Shown: positions 1 to 9,300 of the stretch, piece after piece
Numbering within the stretch: position 1 is the first letter of the stretch
Layout: the number at the start of each line of letters is the position of its first letter
Source: Rhodospirillales bacterium
GTDB lineage: Bacteria; Pseudomonadota; Alphaproteobacteria; Micavibrionales; Micavibrionaceae
Direction: 5' to 3'
NCBI GenBank assembly: GCA_020638175.1
Contig: JACKJA010000002.1
Span: 1,736,001 to 1,800,000 of the forward strand
Length of the DNA: 64,000 nucleotides
The notes under the pieces: generated by a model
Databases searched by the model: none
What the model was told of the DNA's origin: nothing
The model's input: the letters and a program-made list of their open reading frames with translations, nothing else
Translations under genes and position numbers: made by a program

Positions 1-1334
1 CGGACCTTTTCAACATTATGCATCAACGGTGTCAGATCCGTTTCAGCATTGTTCGGGAAAAAACCGTGATAGTAATCATAAATATCGGGTATATCCTCGG
101 CCGCTGCCAAAACGACATCTTTATTAAGGTTAAACCGGCCCTGCCCCACGGGAGAAGCCGTCGCCAACGCGAAAATCCATGTCGATGGCGAGTCATACAT
201 ACTCAAAATCGGGTTCTGATCCCCGTCAATCTCGGCAAAATTTCCTTGGTCCGTCGTAATAGGTTCCAGCTTCAGAGTATAAGGATTGAAGTAGTGGCGT
301 GTATTCCCGTTGGATAGCGTATGAAAATTATTCCATACCGTCGCGGCAATCGCCGCCCGTGTATAATAATCCGTATCCAGAACATCCAGAATTTTGCCGC
401 TGGAAAATTTCTCGGCTACATAACTGAAATGACGGCGCGATATCGAACGTTCCATATATTTGTTTTCCTGATAGATCGAGGGAAACAGATATTTATCGGA
501 CAGACGATAACCGGGATATGGTTCTGAAGTAATCCGGTCATGGTGCCATATTTGTTCATCACCGAATTTAAAAATAATGGACTCTTTCGCCTGTTGCTTT
601 TCGAGCAATTCCTTGGACATATGCTCTTCAATATTCATCACGCCCCACGATTTACCGTTCACGAACACGCGGATATAGTTGTGACGCGTTGTGATAACCC
701 CGGTTTCGCGGACAAATCTCTGAAAAACCTGATCATAAGGATACTGCCGTGACCCCGGCTTATGAAGGGAAAAGCGCTTAAACCCTAAAACAGTGTGATC
801 CCCCTTTAACGAAACCCGCAAACTCATCCTCATTTTGGAACGCCAATGATCGTACAGGTCACCCTTCAGACGAATACGCGCCTTGTAGGTTTTTCCCTTA
901 TAGCGGATTTTTGCGTTAACTTCGCGAGGATCAACCAGAACACGGTTTTCAAGAGCTTTTTCCCGGTCCTCTAGAATAGTCTGGTAATCCTGAAATTTTA
1001 CATCAATATCAATGCGCTCAAGAGGCTGGCGATCAGGAAAGCCTGACAGCTTTGACAAGACAATCCGGGGCACACGCACCAAAATCATTTCCGGAAAGCT
1101 TTTTATAAGCCCCAAAGCCGTGCCGCCGCGCCCCTCTCCCAGTTCACCCAGCTCAGAAACACCGTACAAACCGGTCAGGCTGGCAAACCCCCAGTCCTGC
1201 GCAATAATCGTATCAAGAGTAGCATAAGCTTCTTCCTTGATCGTCTCCTTATCGAGACTCAGAACAAGAACAACCGCGAGCACCAAAAATCCCAGCAACA
1301 AAGATAAACGCGGTTTGGGAGTTTTAATGATCAT
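1..1334 (-). CDS. CotH-type protein kinase-like protein (partial, C-terminus off the left edge)
   Basis: An open frame of about 444 residues starts with ATG at 1334 and runs off the window edge without a stop. The N-terminus has one hydrophobic segment (residues about 10–26), so it is probably a signal anchor with the rest outside the cytoplasm. The body resembles the CotH family: a basic beta-rich part around residues 130–200, then segments such as VFVNGKSWGVMNIEEH, and near residue 370 PITTDQGNF, which sits where CotH kinases have their metal-binding aspartate. CotH proteins are atypical extracellular protein kinases known from spore coats and found in many bacteria. The neighbouring DUF4956 gene is a known partner of CotH genes, often with a VTC-type polyphosphate polymerase; none is visible here but it could lie to the left. 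The substrate is unknown. The family call is by motif memory. Confidence 0.7.
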   Translation of the reverse strand, partial: MIIKTPKPRLSLLLGFLVLAVVLVLSLDKETIKEEAYATLDTIIAQDWGFASLTGLYGVSELGELGEGRGGTALGLIKSFPEMILVRVPRIVLSKLSGFPDRQPLERIDIDVKFQDYQTILEDREKALENRVLVDPREVNAKIRYKGKTYKARIRLKGDLYDHWRSKMRMSLRVSLKGDHTVLGFKRFSLHKPGSRQYPYDQVFQRFVRETGVITTRHNYIRVFVNGKSWGVMNIEEHMSKELLEKQQAKESIIFKFGDEQIWHHDRITSEPYPGYRLSDKYLFPSIYQENKYMERSISRRHFSYVAEKFSSGKILDVLDTDYYTRAAIAATVWNNFHTLSNGNTRHYFNPYTLKLEPITTDQGNFAEIDGDQNPILSMYDSPSTWIFALATASPVGQGRFNLNKDVVLAAAEDIPDIYDYYHGFFPNNAETDLTPLMHNVEKV

Positions 1335-1361
1335 GTTTTACGCCAACGGTAAAAAAGATGA

Positions 1362-2042
1362 CTACCAATTCGTCTTCGCTTCGAAAAACGAACAGGTCAT
1401 GCCCTTCACCTTGCTTTTCAATGTTTTAAAGAGATCGTCCAGACTTGCGCCTTTATCAGGCACAACAAGCAAAACCGCTGTATTGCCCTTTTCGCCGTAA
1501 TCCAGCCGCACAACCTTCAAACTACTGACCTTATTCTGGATATGGTCCAGAATATCTTCAAAATGGACATCACCGTTATTCCAGTTCAAAACCATATTGT
1601 ATTCAGCTGTCTGACCGATTTTCCTGTTAGAGAGCCAAAGATAGATCACACATAAAATAATCATGCTGACAACGGTCGTTATCAGAACCTGCCCCGCGCC
1701 ATAACCAAGCCCCAAAGCAATCGCCAGAAACAGGTAAACAAGCTCCTCCGGCTCTTTAATAGGGGTTCGGAAACGAACGATGGACAAAGCACCAACGAGC
1801 CCCAAAGACAGGGCGAGCGATGATTTAACAATCAAAATCACAAGGAACACAACTGCTGCCAATATCGGAATAATCGAACCAATATGATTTTTTCCCGTCA
1901 GGGAAAATGAGCGGCGAATATAAAATTCCCTGACAATAAATGACATAATCAGGCAAATCATAAAACTGACCAAAGTCGGCACAAGTTCTGTCTGCCCCTG
2001 CCCGTTCGGGAAAATTTCTGCAATCTGTTCCAGCTTGTTCAA
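1362..2042 (-). CDS. DUF4956 domain membrane protein
   Basis: The protein has 226 residues, with about four hydrophobic segments in its first 130 residues and a soluble C-terminal domain of about 90 residues. The motif GALSIVRFRTPIKEPEEL (about residues 83–100) is characteristic of DUF4956. The start is TTG at 2042, preceded by a good GGAGA ribosome binding site; the ATG a few bases upstream is out of frame and stops at once. DUF4956 proteins commonly occur beside CotH and VTC genes, and the CotH gene follows here after 27 bases. The function of the family is unknown; a role in membrane transport or polyphosphate-linked processes is only inferred from context. Confidence 0.8.
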   Translation of the reverse strand: MNKLEQIAEIFPNGQGQTELVPTLVSFMICLIMSFIVREFYIRRSFSLTGKNHIGSIIPILAAVVFLVILIVKSSLALSLGLVGALSIVRFRTPIKEPEELVYLFLAIALGLGYGAGQVLITTVVSMIILCVIYLWLSNRKIGQTAEYNMVLNWNNGDVHFEDILDHIQNKVSSLKVVRLDYGEKGNTAVLLVVPDKGASLDDLFKTLKSKVKGMTCSFFEAKTNW

Positions 2043-2125
2043 CGGATTGTCTCCATGGATTAAATGATCATCATAAAATCGGCACTATAAATGAGGCCAG
2101 CACCTAGTCAATAGGCGGGTTGGAA

Positions 2126-3067
2126 TCATCCTATAATAAAACGGTCAACAAGCGATCCCTCGCCCGATTGATAGAGCCTTTTATATCCATCCAGGGTTTT
2201 CTGATAGATACCGCCGTCAATAACAGTTCCCTGCTCCATATTTGAACCGGTAATAAAAAAACCACCGAACTTCAGAGAACGATCAATACTCTCGACCGCC
2301 ATTTTCAGTTGTGCTTCAGAAAAATACCGCTCATTCAAAACATTCATGACACGAATGACGTCAAACACATCATTGGCCGGAGAAAACATATCGTATTGCC
2401 TGAAAGAAAAGTTATCCGCGCTTCTGATATAATCGCGGCATTCTTTGCAGACCAGTTCAAAGCGCTGCTCTTCAACATTTCCCTTTTCCCCTGCACGGTC
2501 ACGGAGCAACGGACGGGCATAAAAGAAATTCACCAGCCAGCGCACAACATGATTCACCGGGTAAAATAATCTATGCTCCGGCAGCACCAGATTGAATACA
2601 AAAGGCGGAAAAACGATCTGCAACGGCGCACCGTCCTCATCGACGATAACCCGGCGGGCGCTCCCCGGTCGTTTCACAATGTAAAGATAGGGCGCGTAAT
2701 CAGACGCGAGATAGGAAAGCGCCTCTCCGAACACATTATTGAGCTTCTTGTAAAAGCCGTGCGTTGTCCGCCCGTCCGACACACCGATATCATGCACCGT
2801 TACATCTTGGCCAGAATAGTGATCGGAAATAAAAGATACAGCCCTGTTTTCAAAATCTTCGAAACGATTAGCGTAGGTATATTTAAACGTTCCGTTGGCA
2901 ACGGAAAAACGTATAAGCATGCGTTCTTGTATTTTATCCCGCTCATCTTTCGGCAAATCATCCAGACAATGATACAAATCGAGCGCCAAAAACTTGCGCC
3001 TGTTCCAGAAATTTTCCAGATAATCAGGCTTAAGTTGTTGTTCTTTATATATACCAAGTTTGAGCAT
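2126..3067 (-). CDS. CheR-like SAM-dependent methyltransferase
   Basis: The 313-residue protein starts with ATG at 3067, two bases after the stop of the asparagine-synthase gene and behind a GGAAAG site. An ATG at 3121 would extend it by 18 residues but overlaps the upstream gene. The visible features fit a Rossmann-type methyltransferase: VHDIGVSDGRTTHGFY (motif I, about residue 91), and later DVFDVIRVMNVLNERYFSE followed by LKFGGFFITGS (post-I and motif III region), an arrangement like CheR and related enzymes. The middle has a hydrophobic stretch near residue 150. The substrate is not evident. As part of the glycan operon it may methylate a sugar or a surface protein. Confidence 0.6.
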   Translation of the reverse strand: MLKLGIYKEQQLKPDYLENFWNRRKFLALDLYHCLDDLPKDERDKIQERMLIRFSVANGTFKYTYANRFEDFENRAVSFISDHYSGQDVTVHDIGVSDGRTTHGFYKKLNNVFGEALSYLASDYAPYLYIVKRPGSARRVIVDEDGAPLQIVFPPFVFNLVLPEHRLFYPVNHVVRWLVNFFYARPLLRDRAGEKGNVEEQRFELVCKECRDYIRSADNFSFRQYDMFSPANDVFDVIRVMNVLNERYFSEAQLKMAVESIDRSLKFGGFFITGSNMEQGTVIDGGIYQKTLDGYKRLYQSGEGSLVDRFIIG

Positions 3068-3069
3068 AC

Positions 3070-4983
3070 CTATTTCTTTCCCCACTCTTCCTGCCAAGCC
3101 TGAAACATAAGAATACTCCATAAAGAGTAATCATGATTGGCTTTGCCGGATATATGCTGTTGCCATTTCTCACGCACAAGCACGGCGTTGAAATTACCCT
3201 CCCGGATCAATCTTTCTTCATTAAGCAAACCTTCGCACCAGTCACGCAAAGGCCCGCGCAGCCAAGAAGACAGTGGGATGCCAAACCCACGCTTCGGACG
3301 GTCAAACAAGGATTGCGGAATATAACGGGCAAGCAACTGCCTTAAAATCCATTTGCCTTGCCCTCCTTTTATTTTGGCAGACAAAGGAACCTGCCACGCA
3401 TACTCCATCACCTTGTAATCCAAAAGCGGTGCCCGCGCCTCCAGACTAACAGCCATGCTCGTCCGGTCGATCTTAACCAGAATATCATCCGGCAAATAAG
3501 AACACACATCCGCGAACATCATATGGTTTACTGGCGATACGTTTCCTGACAGCCGGGGAATATCCGCCATAAAAACAGCACGCTCCGGCGCCCCCATCAC
3601 CAGAGCTTCAGGATTCATCCAGTACGACATAACTGTCCGGTACCAGTCACGCATATCCGGTTCGCGCAACATACGGGAAAGCTTTTCATGGCGGCCGTCC
3701 GAATAAAACGCATCCAGAAGTACACCACCGCCCGCTCCCAGCAATGCGCCGCCCGGCATATTGAGAAACCGGTCAAGCTTTTGCCCCTTGATATAACGCG
3801 TATATCCGGCAAAACTTTCGTCACCGCCATCGCCGGACAAAGCAACCGTAACATGCTCTTTCGCCAACCGGCATACATGATAGGTTGGAATTTGCGACGG
3901 ATCGGCAAAAGGCTCGTCAAAAACCGATGGCATCAAGGGGATCACATCCCGCACTTCATCGGGACGAATATAAAACTCTGTATGCTCGGTCCCCAGATAC
4001 CGGGCAATTTCCTTGGCATGCTCCGCTTCATTGTGGCCCTCCTCATCAAGCCCGATGCTAAAGGTCTTAACCGGCTGACTTGATTGTTGTTGCATCATGG
4101 CCACGATCAGGGAGGAGTCGATGCCACCTGACAAAAACGCGCCGAGCGGCACATCGGAAATCATGCGCTGCCCCACAGCCGTCTTCAAAGCACCGTCTAG
4201 ACCGTCAATCCATTCCTGATCCGTACGATCTTGCCCGAAAGCTATTCCCTGTTCCGCTTGCTTTTGAATACCCCAATAAAATGCGCAATCGAGGGGCTTG
4301 TCCGCCTTTATTTCTCGTCCTTCCCCATGAAAAGGCAAAACCGCATAAGCGGCCGCAGGCAATTTATAAATATGCTCATAAATCGACCACGGAGACGGTA
4401 CATAATTGTGCCGGCAATACGTTGCCAACGCCTGACGATCAATCCGGCCGACAAAACCGGGATGCTTACGCAGAGCTCTCAACTCCGAGGCAAACACAAA
4501 AACGCCCCCCAACCAGCCATAATACAAGGGCTTTTTCCCTATACGATCGCGAGCCAGATAGAGACAGCGCTCTTGCCTGTCCCAAATGGCAAAAGCAAAC
4601 ATGCCGTTAATCTTCTCCAAGGCCTGCGCCAGCCCCCACTCTTCTATCGCCGCCAGCAAAACTTCCGTATCTGAACCGCCTTTAAACTTATGCCCTTGCG
4701 GCACCAACGCGTCTTTTAATATTTGAAAATTATATATTTCCCCATTAAAAACGATAACATAGCGCCCCGAATGGGAAATCATGGGCTGATGCCCCGTTTC
4801 ATTCAGATCAATAATCGCCAGTCGTCTATGGCCCAGCGCCACCCCCTGCTCTTTATCACACCAAACACCATCACTATCCGGCCCCCGGTGAACCAGACAA
4901 TCACTCATGGCACGAACGACACCTTCAAAAGCATCGGACGCCGTCTGCCCATAAATATCAATGAACCCGGTTATACCGCACAC
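3070..4983 (-). CDS. asnB: Asparagine synthase (glutamine-hydrolysing)-like amidotransferase
   Basis: The 637-residue protein begins with GTG at 4983, one base after the flippase stop, with GGGGAGG in front. This start puts the nucleophile Cys at position 2 (MCGITGF), as class II glutamine amidotransferases require. The N-terminal glutaminase contains RRLAIIDL and NGEIYNF; the synthetase domain has the ATP pyrophosphatase loop SGGIDSS at 285–291 and ALSGDGGDESF further on. The family makes asparagine from aspartate and glutamine. Copies inside polysaccharide loci (WbpS type) are thought to amidate uronic acids or related sugar carboxylates, and the location between flippase and methyltransferase favours that role. 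The biosynthetic asparagine role cannot be excluded. Confidence 0.9.
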   Translation of the reverse strand: MCGITGFIDIYGQTASDAFEGVVRAMSDCLVHRGPDSDGVWCDKEQGVALGHRRLAIIDLNETGHQPMISHSGRYVIVFNGEIYNFQILKDALVPQGHKFKGGSDTEVLLAAIEEWGLAQALEKINGMFAFAIWDRQERCLYLARDRIGKKPLYYGWLGGVFVFASELRALRKHPGFVGRIDRQALATYCRHNYVPSPWSIYEHIYKLPAAAYAVLPFHGEGREIKADKPLDCAFYWGIQKQAEQGIAFGQDRTDQEWIDGLDGALKTAVGQRMISDVPLGAFLSGGIDSSLIVAMMQQQSSQPVKTFSIGLDEEGHNEAEHAKEIARYLGTEHTEFYIRPDEVRDVIPLMPSVFDEPFADPSQIPTYHVCRLAKEHVTVALSGDGGDESFAGYTRYIKGQKLDRFLNMPGGALLGAGGGVLLDAFYSDGRHEKLSRMLREPDMRDWYRTVMSYWMNPEALVMGAPERAVFMADIPRLSGNVSPVNHMMFADVCSYLPDDILVKIDRTSMAVSLEARAPLLDYKVMEYAWQVPLSAKIKGGQGKWILRQLLARYIPQSLFDRPKRGFGIPLSSWLRGPLRDWCEGLLNEERLIREGNFNAVLVREKWQQHISGKANHDYSLWSILMFQAWQEEWGKK

Positions 4984-4984
4984 A

Positions 4985-6340
4985 CTAAACCTCCCCGCCT
5001 TCTTTAAGCGGTTTTAATCGAAACGGAATGACGGACGGATTGATATGCATTTTCTTTAACACACACACAAACATTGACCCGTTCCAGAACATGAAACTGA
5101 GCGCCGTCGATACGGCCGCCCCCATCATGCCGAAATGCGGGATAAGCAACCAATTACCGGCTATATTGCTCGCCACCGTAAGAAACAATATTTGCGCCGC
5201 CAGCTTTTGTTTGTCGATCAAAGCCATCAAAAAAACCACTGGCCCCACTATTGTCGGCATCATGCGTGCCACAAGCAATAAAAGCATCGGCTCATAAGAA
5301 GCAGAAAACTCTACTCCGAACACGGGCAGCAAAAGCGGTCCAAACAGAGCCAGCACAATAAAAGCCGTAATGCTGAAAAGAAAGACAAACCAGGCCGCCA
5401 AGGTTAAGAGTTTTTGTGTATGTTCCTTCTCACCTTTTTGCCAGGAATCAGAGATCATTGGGACCAGAATACTGTGGACGGCCAATAGCCCAAAAGATGA
5501 AAGTTCCGACACGCGCGAAGCAACGCCGTACAAACCGGCATCGGCGACGCTGCCAATTGTCCCCAGCATGATAATATCCGTCCGGTTCAGCAAGTAATTC
5601 ATTCCGGACATCAACATCATCGGCAACCCCAAAGCGAACCAGGCTTTGTATTCGGAAAAGTCCGCCTTCGCGCTAAAAATAGCCTTGGGTATTTTACGCC
5701 ACAGATAAAACGACAGCACCGCCCCCATAAAGAGAATAGCGAGGTTATTGGCCCACAAAGCATTATGAGCCCCCGCATCCGGATAAAAATGGAAGAGCGC
5801 CAGAAAGATTAATAACAAAGAAAGAGGACGGGCGATATTGTCCATAAACTCTGCGAAAACGACCATTTTCAACGAACGCAAAAAGACCGTAACCATCAAC
5901 ATAAAGGAAAACATCAGCAACAAAAGCGCCGCGGCAGGAATATAGCTATAAAGAACAGAAGCCTGTTGAGAAAGTATCTCAAAACCGGCCAACACCACCC
6001 CCGACAAAAGCAAGGTCATCCCGATTGCTATTCCAAAGACGAGAAGGAACAGCCCCTTGAGCTTTCCCCAAGCTTCCTGTGCTTTAAACGCCGGAAAGAA
6101 CTTGGCCACAGTCGTATGCATGCCGAGAGGAACTATCGTGGCCATCACCATCACCCACGACAATACGTAGACATATAGCCCGTATTTCTCGACCCCCAAA
6201 AGACGCGTCATCGGAATCTGCACCAAAAAGATAAAAACAGCCCCAACCGCCTTTGAGATTAAAACCCCTAGGGAATCGCTGGAAATTTTTCTAAAATCCT
6301 TGTGCCCATCCAAAAGCGAAAGCATCGCTTGAATTTTCAT
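4985..6340 (-). CDS. wzx: Wzx-type polysaccharide flippase (MATE/MVF-like oligosaccharide exporter)
   Basis: The polytopic membrane protein has 451 residues from the ATG at 6340; a TTG at 6373 in the same frame would add 11 residues and neither start has a clear ribosome binding site. About 12–14 hydrophobic segments cover the whole length. The opening SDSLGVLISKAVGAVFIFLV and TRLLGVEKYGLYVY resembles the polysaccharide biosynthesis protein family that flips lipid-linked oligosaccharides across the inner membrane. It lies in one minus-strand operon with the amidotransferase, methyltransferase and CotH genes and is divergent from the sulfotransferase. No Wzy polymerase is seen in the window, which would fit a non-polymerised glycan or a polymerase elsewhere. 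Confidence 0.85.
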   Translation of the reverse strand: MKIQAMLSLLDGHKDFRKISSDSLGVLISKAVGAVFIFLVQIPMTRLLGVEKYGLYVYVLSWVMVMATIVPLGMHTTVAKFFPAFKAQEAWGKLKGLFLLVFGIAIGMTLLLSGVVLAGFEILSQQASVLYSYIPAAALLLLMFSFMLMVTVFLRSLKMVVFAEFMDNIARPLSLLLIFLALFHFYPDAGAHNALWANNLAILFMGAVLSFYLWRKIPKAIFSAKADFSEYKAWFALGLPMMLMSGMNYLLNRTDIIMLGTIGSVADAGLYGVASRVSELSSFGLLAVHSILVPMISDSWQKGEKEHTQKLLTLAAWFVFLFSITAFIVLALFGPLLLPVFGVEFSASYEPMLLLLVARMMPTIVGPVVFLMALIDKQKLAAQILFLTVASNIAGNWLLIPHFGMMGAAVSTALSFMFWNGSMFVCVLKKMHINPSVIPFRLKPLKEGGEV

Positions 6341-6459
6341 TTTCGCCGTATTGAACAAATATTTAACTCTCAATAAAAAAACTGTATAAGAAAACCTGAT
6401 CAGGGACTGGCCATAACGACAGCCAATATACAGTTATTGATAAAAATAGAAAGAAGCAC

Positions 6460-7344
6460 GTGAAGCCAAACTTTTTAATCGCAGGAGCCGCCAAATCCGG
6501 CACGACATCGCTCTATCATTATTTAAAGCAACATCCCGATGTTTTTATGCCCGATTGGAAAGAACCATCCTTCTTTGCGCCGCCGGAAGCCGGTGGCCTG
6601 GTTAGCGAGTCCGAATATTTATCGCTGTTCGCGAACACAGGGAACAAAACCGCGATCGGTGAGGCCTCCGTCGCCTATCTGTATACGCCCGAAGCCCCAA
6701 AAAAAATGGTTGATTTGCTCGGCCCTGACTTAAAAATCATTATCCTGCTCCGCAATCCTGTTGATATGGCCTACTCACTTTGGGGGCACCAGTGTCAGGA
6801 AGGCGTCGAAGACCTCAGTTTTGAAGACGCCCTGAATGAAGAGCAAGCGCGCTTGCAAAAACATGCCGGGAGCAAGTTACGGGATTCGTGGATTTATAAC
6901 TACGCCTACACGGACAGAGCCCGATATAAAAAGCAAATTGAGTATTACGATGCCGTCTTCCCGGCACACCAGATACATATCCAGATTTTCGAAGAATATT
7001 TCATTGAAAGCATGCCCCTTTTTAAGGATACCTGCGACTTTCTCGGGATTGAGCAAACATTCACGCCGGATGAAAAAATATACAACCCCGGCGGCAAGTT
7101 ACGCTTCACCGGAATTCAAAGATTTTTAAATGAAAGTAGCCCCCTGAAATCAGTCATCAAACCCCTGATACCGGAAGATTTCCGGGCGGGGATAAAAAAC
7201 AGCCTGACAGCGTTGAATAAAAAACCTGCAGCCCGGACGCCCTTGTCACAGGAAACACGCGAAATGCTCGAAAAGCAATTTGATGCCGACGTACGCTGGC
7301 TTGAAAAAAGACTGGACAGAGACCTGAAAACAATATGGTTTTGA
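6460..7344 (+). CDS. Sulfotransferase family protein (PAPS-dependent)
   Basis: The 294-residue protein starts with GTG at 6460 behind an AGAAAGAAG site. The N-terminal AGAAKSGTTSLYHYL (residues 8–22) is the 5'-phosphosulfate-binding loop of the sulfotransferase superfamily, and IILLRNPVDMAYSLW (about residues 95–109) is the 3'-phosphate-binding segment with its Arg and Ser. The overall length is usual for the family. It would transfer sulfate from PAPS to a sugar hydroxyl, in the cytoplasm or at the membrane. It is followed five bases later by a methyltransferase, so the two probably decorate the same glycan. The acceptor is not known. Confidence 0.85.
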   Translation: MKPNFLIAGAAKSGTTSLYHYLKQHPDVFMPDWKEPSFFAPPEAGGLVSESEYLSLFANTGNKTAIGEASVAYLYTPEAPKKMVDLLGPDLKIIILLRNPVDMAYSLWGHQCQEGVEDLSFEDALNEEQARLQKHAGSKLRDSWIYNYAYTDRARYKKQIEYYDAVFPAHQIHIQIFEEYFIESMPLFKDTCDFLGIEQTFTPDEKIYNPGGKLRFTGIQRFLNESSPLKSVIKPLIPEDFRAGIKNSLTALNKKPAARTPLSQETREMLEKQFDADVRWLEKRLDRDLKTIWF

Positions 7345-7348
7345 TGAC

Positions 7349-8134
7349 ATGAAAGCACAAAAAAAGGAAACGGACTTCAAACTCTCCAGCAAAGAGGATT
7401 GGGCGGAAGAATGGAGCGGCGGAAACCCCATGCTGACATTCGATCCCACGCTTCCCTTTTTTCGAGACATCCACAAACTGTGCCAGCACCATCTTCCGGT
7501 ATCATCGGGCATGCGCTGTCTGGAAATCGGCTGTTATCCGGGAACATATATGTGGTATTTCAATACGTATTTCAAACATAAGGTTTCCGGCATTGAATAC
7601 GTTGATGAATGTGTACCCCGCTGTAAGGAAAACATGGCCTCACTTGGCATAGATGCGGAGATCATCCACGCCGATCTGTTCGATTATAAACCGCCCGCAG
7701 AATTGTGGGACGTCGTGGCCAGTTTTGGCTTCATTGAACATTTCACAGATACGCAAGACGTCATCCAGCGTCATCTCGACCTGCTAAAGCCGGGAGGCTA
7801 TCTTGTTCTGGTTATCCCCAACCACGCAGGCCTGAACGGTAAGATTCTGAAAGCCGTTGATAAAGACAAACATGCCATCCATAACCTGATGCCCTACGAC
7901 CAAATGGCAAACGCCGTTGAAAAAACCTGCCAAGCTGAAATCATTGAAGGTGGATATTACGGCCATCTTGGTTTTTGGAATACGGACCTGTATCCAAAAA
8001 TTGATAAAATGAGCACAATCCCCTATTACGCTTCCAAAGTGCCTCTGTATATTCTCGAACGCATCGCCCCTTACGTCGTGCCAAATACGCAGTTCTTTGC
8101 ACCCAACTCAGCCCTGATTGCCAAAAAACTTTAA
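7349..8134 (+). CDS. Class I SAM-dependent methyltransferase
   Basis: The 261-residue protein has the methyltransferase core CLEIGCYPGTYMWYF (motif I, about residue 56), an acidic residue in GIEYVDECV, ASFGFIEHFTD (about residue 133), and LLKPGGYLVLVIPNH (about residue 148), like Methyltransf_11/23 proteins. It starts four bases after the sulfotransferase stop, so the two are co-transcribed. Its last four bases overlap the end of the convergent pseI gene. Sugar O- or N-methylation is the likely role by context; the substrate cannot be read from the sequence. Confidence 0.75.
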   Translation: MKAQKKETDFKLSSKEDWAEEWSGGNPMLTFDPTLPFFRDIHKLCQHHLPVSSGMRCLEIGCYPGTYMWYFNTYFKHKVSGIEYVDECVPRCKENMASLGIDAEIIHADLFDYKPPAELWDVVASFGFIEHFTDTQDVIQRHLDLLKPGGYLVLVIPNHAGLNGKILKAVDKDKHAIHNLMPYDQMANAVEKTCQAEIIEGGYYGHLGFWNTDLYPKIDKMSTIPYYASKVPLYILERIAPYVVPNTQFFAPNSALIAKKL

Positions 8135-9300
8135 ACGGCAACCATATCCCATTCCAGCGGCGTCCCGGCAGGGATGTCCCGCAGCGCCTTTTTATCTTGA
8201 ATGAAGTCAGCAAACCGGATATGTAATCCGCCCGCCGGGCGAATAGAGTCGATATTACCCGGCTTACCACCAGCAAACGTAAAGCGCTCTCCCGCCTTAA
8301 TATCTTCAACAACCCATAAAGACGGACGCAGCCCCCGGCTATTCATCTCCTTTTCCGTTGGCTGAAAATTGACATGACCATGCGTTTTAAGAGCCACCAC
8401 TTTCTCAAGCTCTGTCTTATACTCAACATCTTCTCCGGCTTCATAAGCCCGGATCATATCAATCATAAGCTTCAGCTCTTCCGGCTCTCGCGAAAACGGC
8501 CAGTCATATCCTCCCTGCTCTTTTTCCATCAAGGCCCGCGCTTTTGCACGATCAAGCATCAGATGAACCTCGACAATCTTGGCTCCAAAACGGCTCACCG
8601 CTTCAAACGGTGTCACATGCGCCATAGGATCAACATAGTTCGCCGGATCAGCATAAATCGTATGGTCAGACACCCCTACAACACAATCGAACAAACCGGC
8701 CATCGCCGGAATAGTCGCCAGATTAGCTTCATCAAAAGCCGCCGGATAACCGCTGTTACAATGCAGCAAAGCCAGATCCTTCGTGCCATGCTTGTAAAGT
8801 GTCCGCACAGCTTCATCCATCTCCAGAAAATCTGTCATGCCATTCGACATGATAATCGGCAGCCCCGTCTGTGCCATTTTTTCGAGAAGTTTGGTATCGA
8901 CCACTTCAAAACTGGCCACTTTCAGAACCGGAGAATCCACTGCCATCAAATGATCCACCGCCGTTTCATCAAAGGGCGAGGAAAACAGGTGAATACCACA
9001 ATCGTCAGCAACCTTCTTTAATTCCTTGTGCCACTCCCACGGCGTATGAGCCTGCTCATAGATTTTATACAGATCAATATTTTCCCAAATCGTTCCCTTA
9101 GGCTTGGTTTTGAAATTCCGGCTGATCGTATCCGCCGTATAGGTCTGGAGCTTCGCCGCATCCGTTCCGCAAGCCGCCGCCACTTCAATAATCCGCCGCG
9201 CCTCATCAAAATCGCCTTCGTGATTACAGGACACTTCCGCAATAATATAACTAGGATGCCCATCCCCGATCTCACGCCCGGCAATATTAAAGTTTTTCAT
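8131..9300 (-). CDS. pseI: Pseudaminic acid synthase (NeuB family)
   Basis: The 389-residue protein condenses phosphoenolpyruvate with a diacetamido- (or acetamido-formamido-) trideoxy hexose to give a nonulosonic acid. The NeuB barrel shows IAEVSCNHEGDFDEA (about residues 20–34), AAKLQTYTAD, HLFSSPFDETAVD, VLKVASFEV, PIIMSNGM, LLHCNSGYPA and GVSDHT. The C-terminus (about residues 330–389) is a SAF/antifreeze-like domain with GLRPSLWVVEDIKAGE and NIDSIRPAGGL. It is longer than the usual 340–350 residues because of insertions around residues 220–290. The pseG, pseC and pseB neighbours favour pseudaminate over sialate or legionaminate. ATG at 9300 lies inside the end of the formyltransferase gene (14-base overlap) with GAAGGG upstream, so translation is coupled. 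Confidence 0.9.
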   Translation of the reverse strand: MKNFNIAGREIGDGHPSYIIAEVSCNHEGDFDEARRIIEVAAACGTDAAKLQTYTADTISRNFKTKPKGTIWENIDLYKIYEQAHTPWEWHKELKKVADDCGIHLFSSPFDETAVDHLMAVDSPVLKVASFEVVDTKLLEKMAQTGLPIIMSNGMTDFLEMDEAVRTLYKHGTKDLALLHCNSGYPAAFDEANLATIPAMAGLFDCVVGVSDHTIYADPANYVDPMAHVTPFEAVSRFGAKIVEVHLMLDRAKARALMEKEQGGYDWPFSREPEELKLMIDMIRAYEAGEDVEYKTELEKVVALKTHGHVNFQPTEKEMNSRGLRPSLWVVEDIKAGERFTFAGGKPGNIDSIRPAGGLHIRFADFIQDKKALRDIPAGTPLEWDMVAV

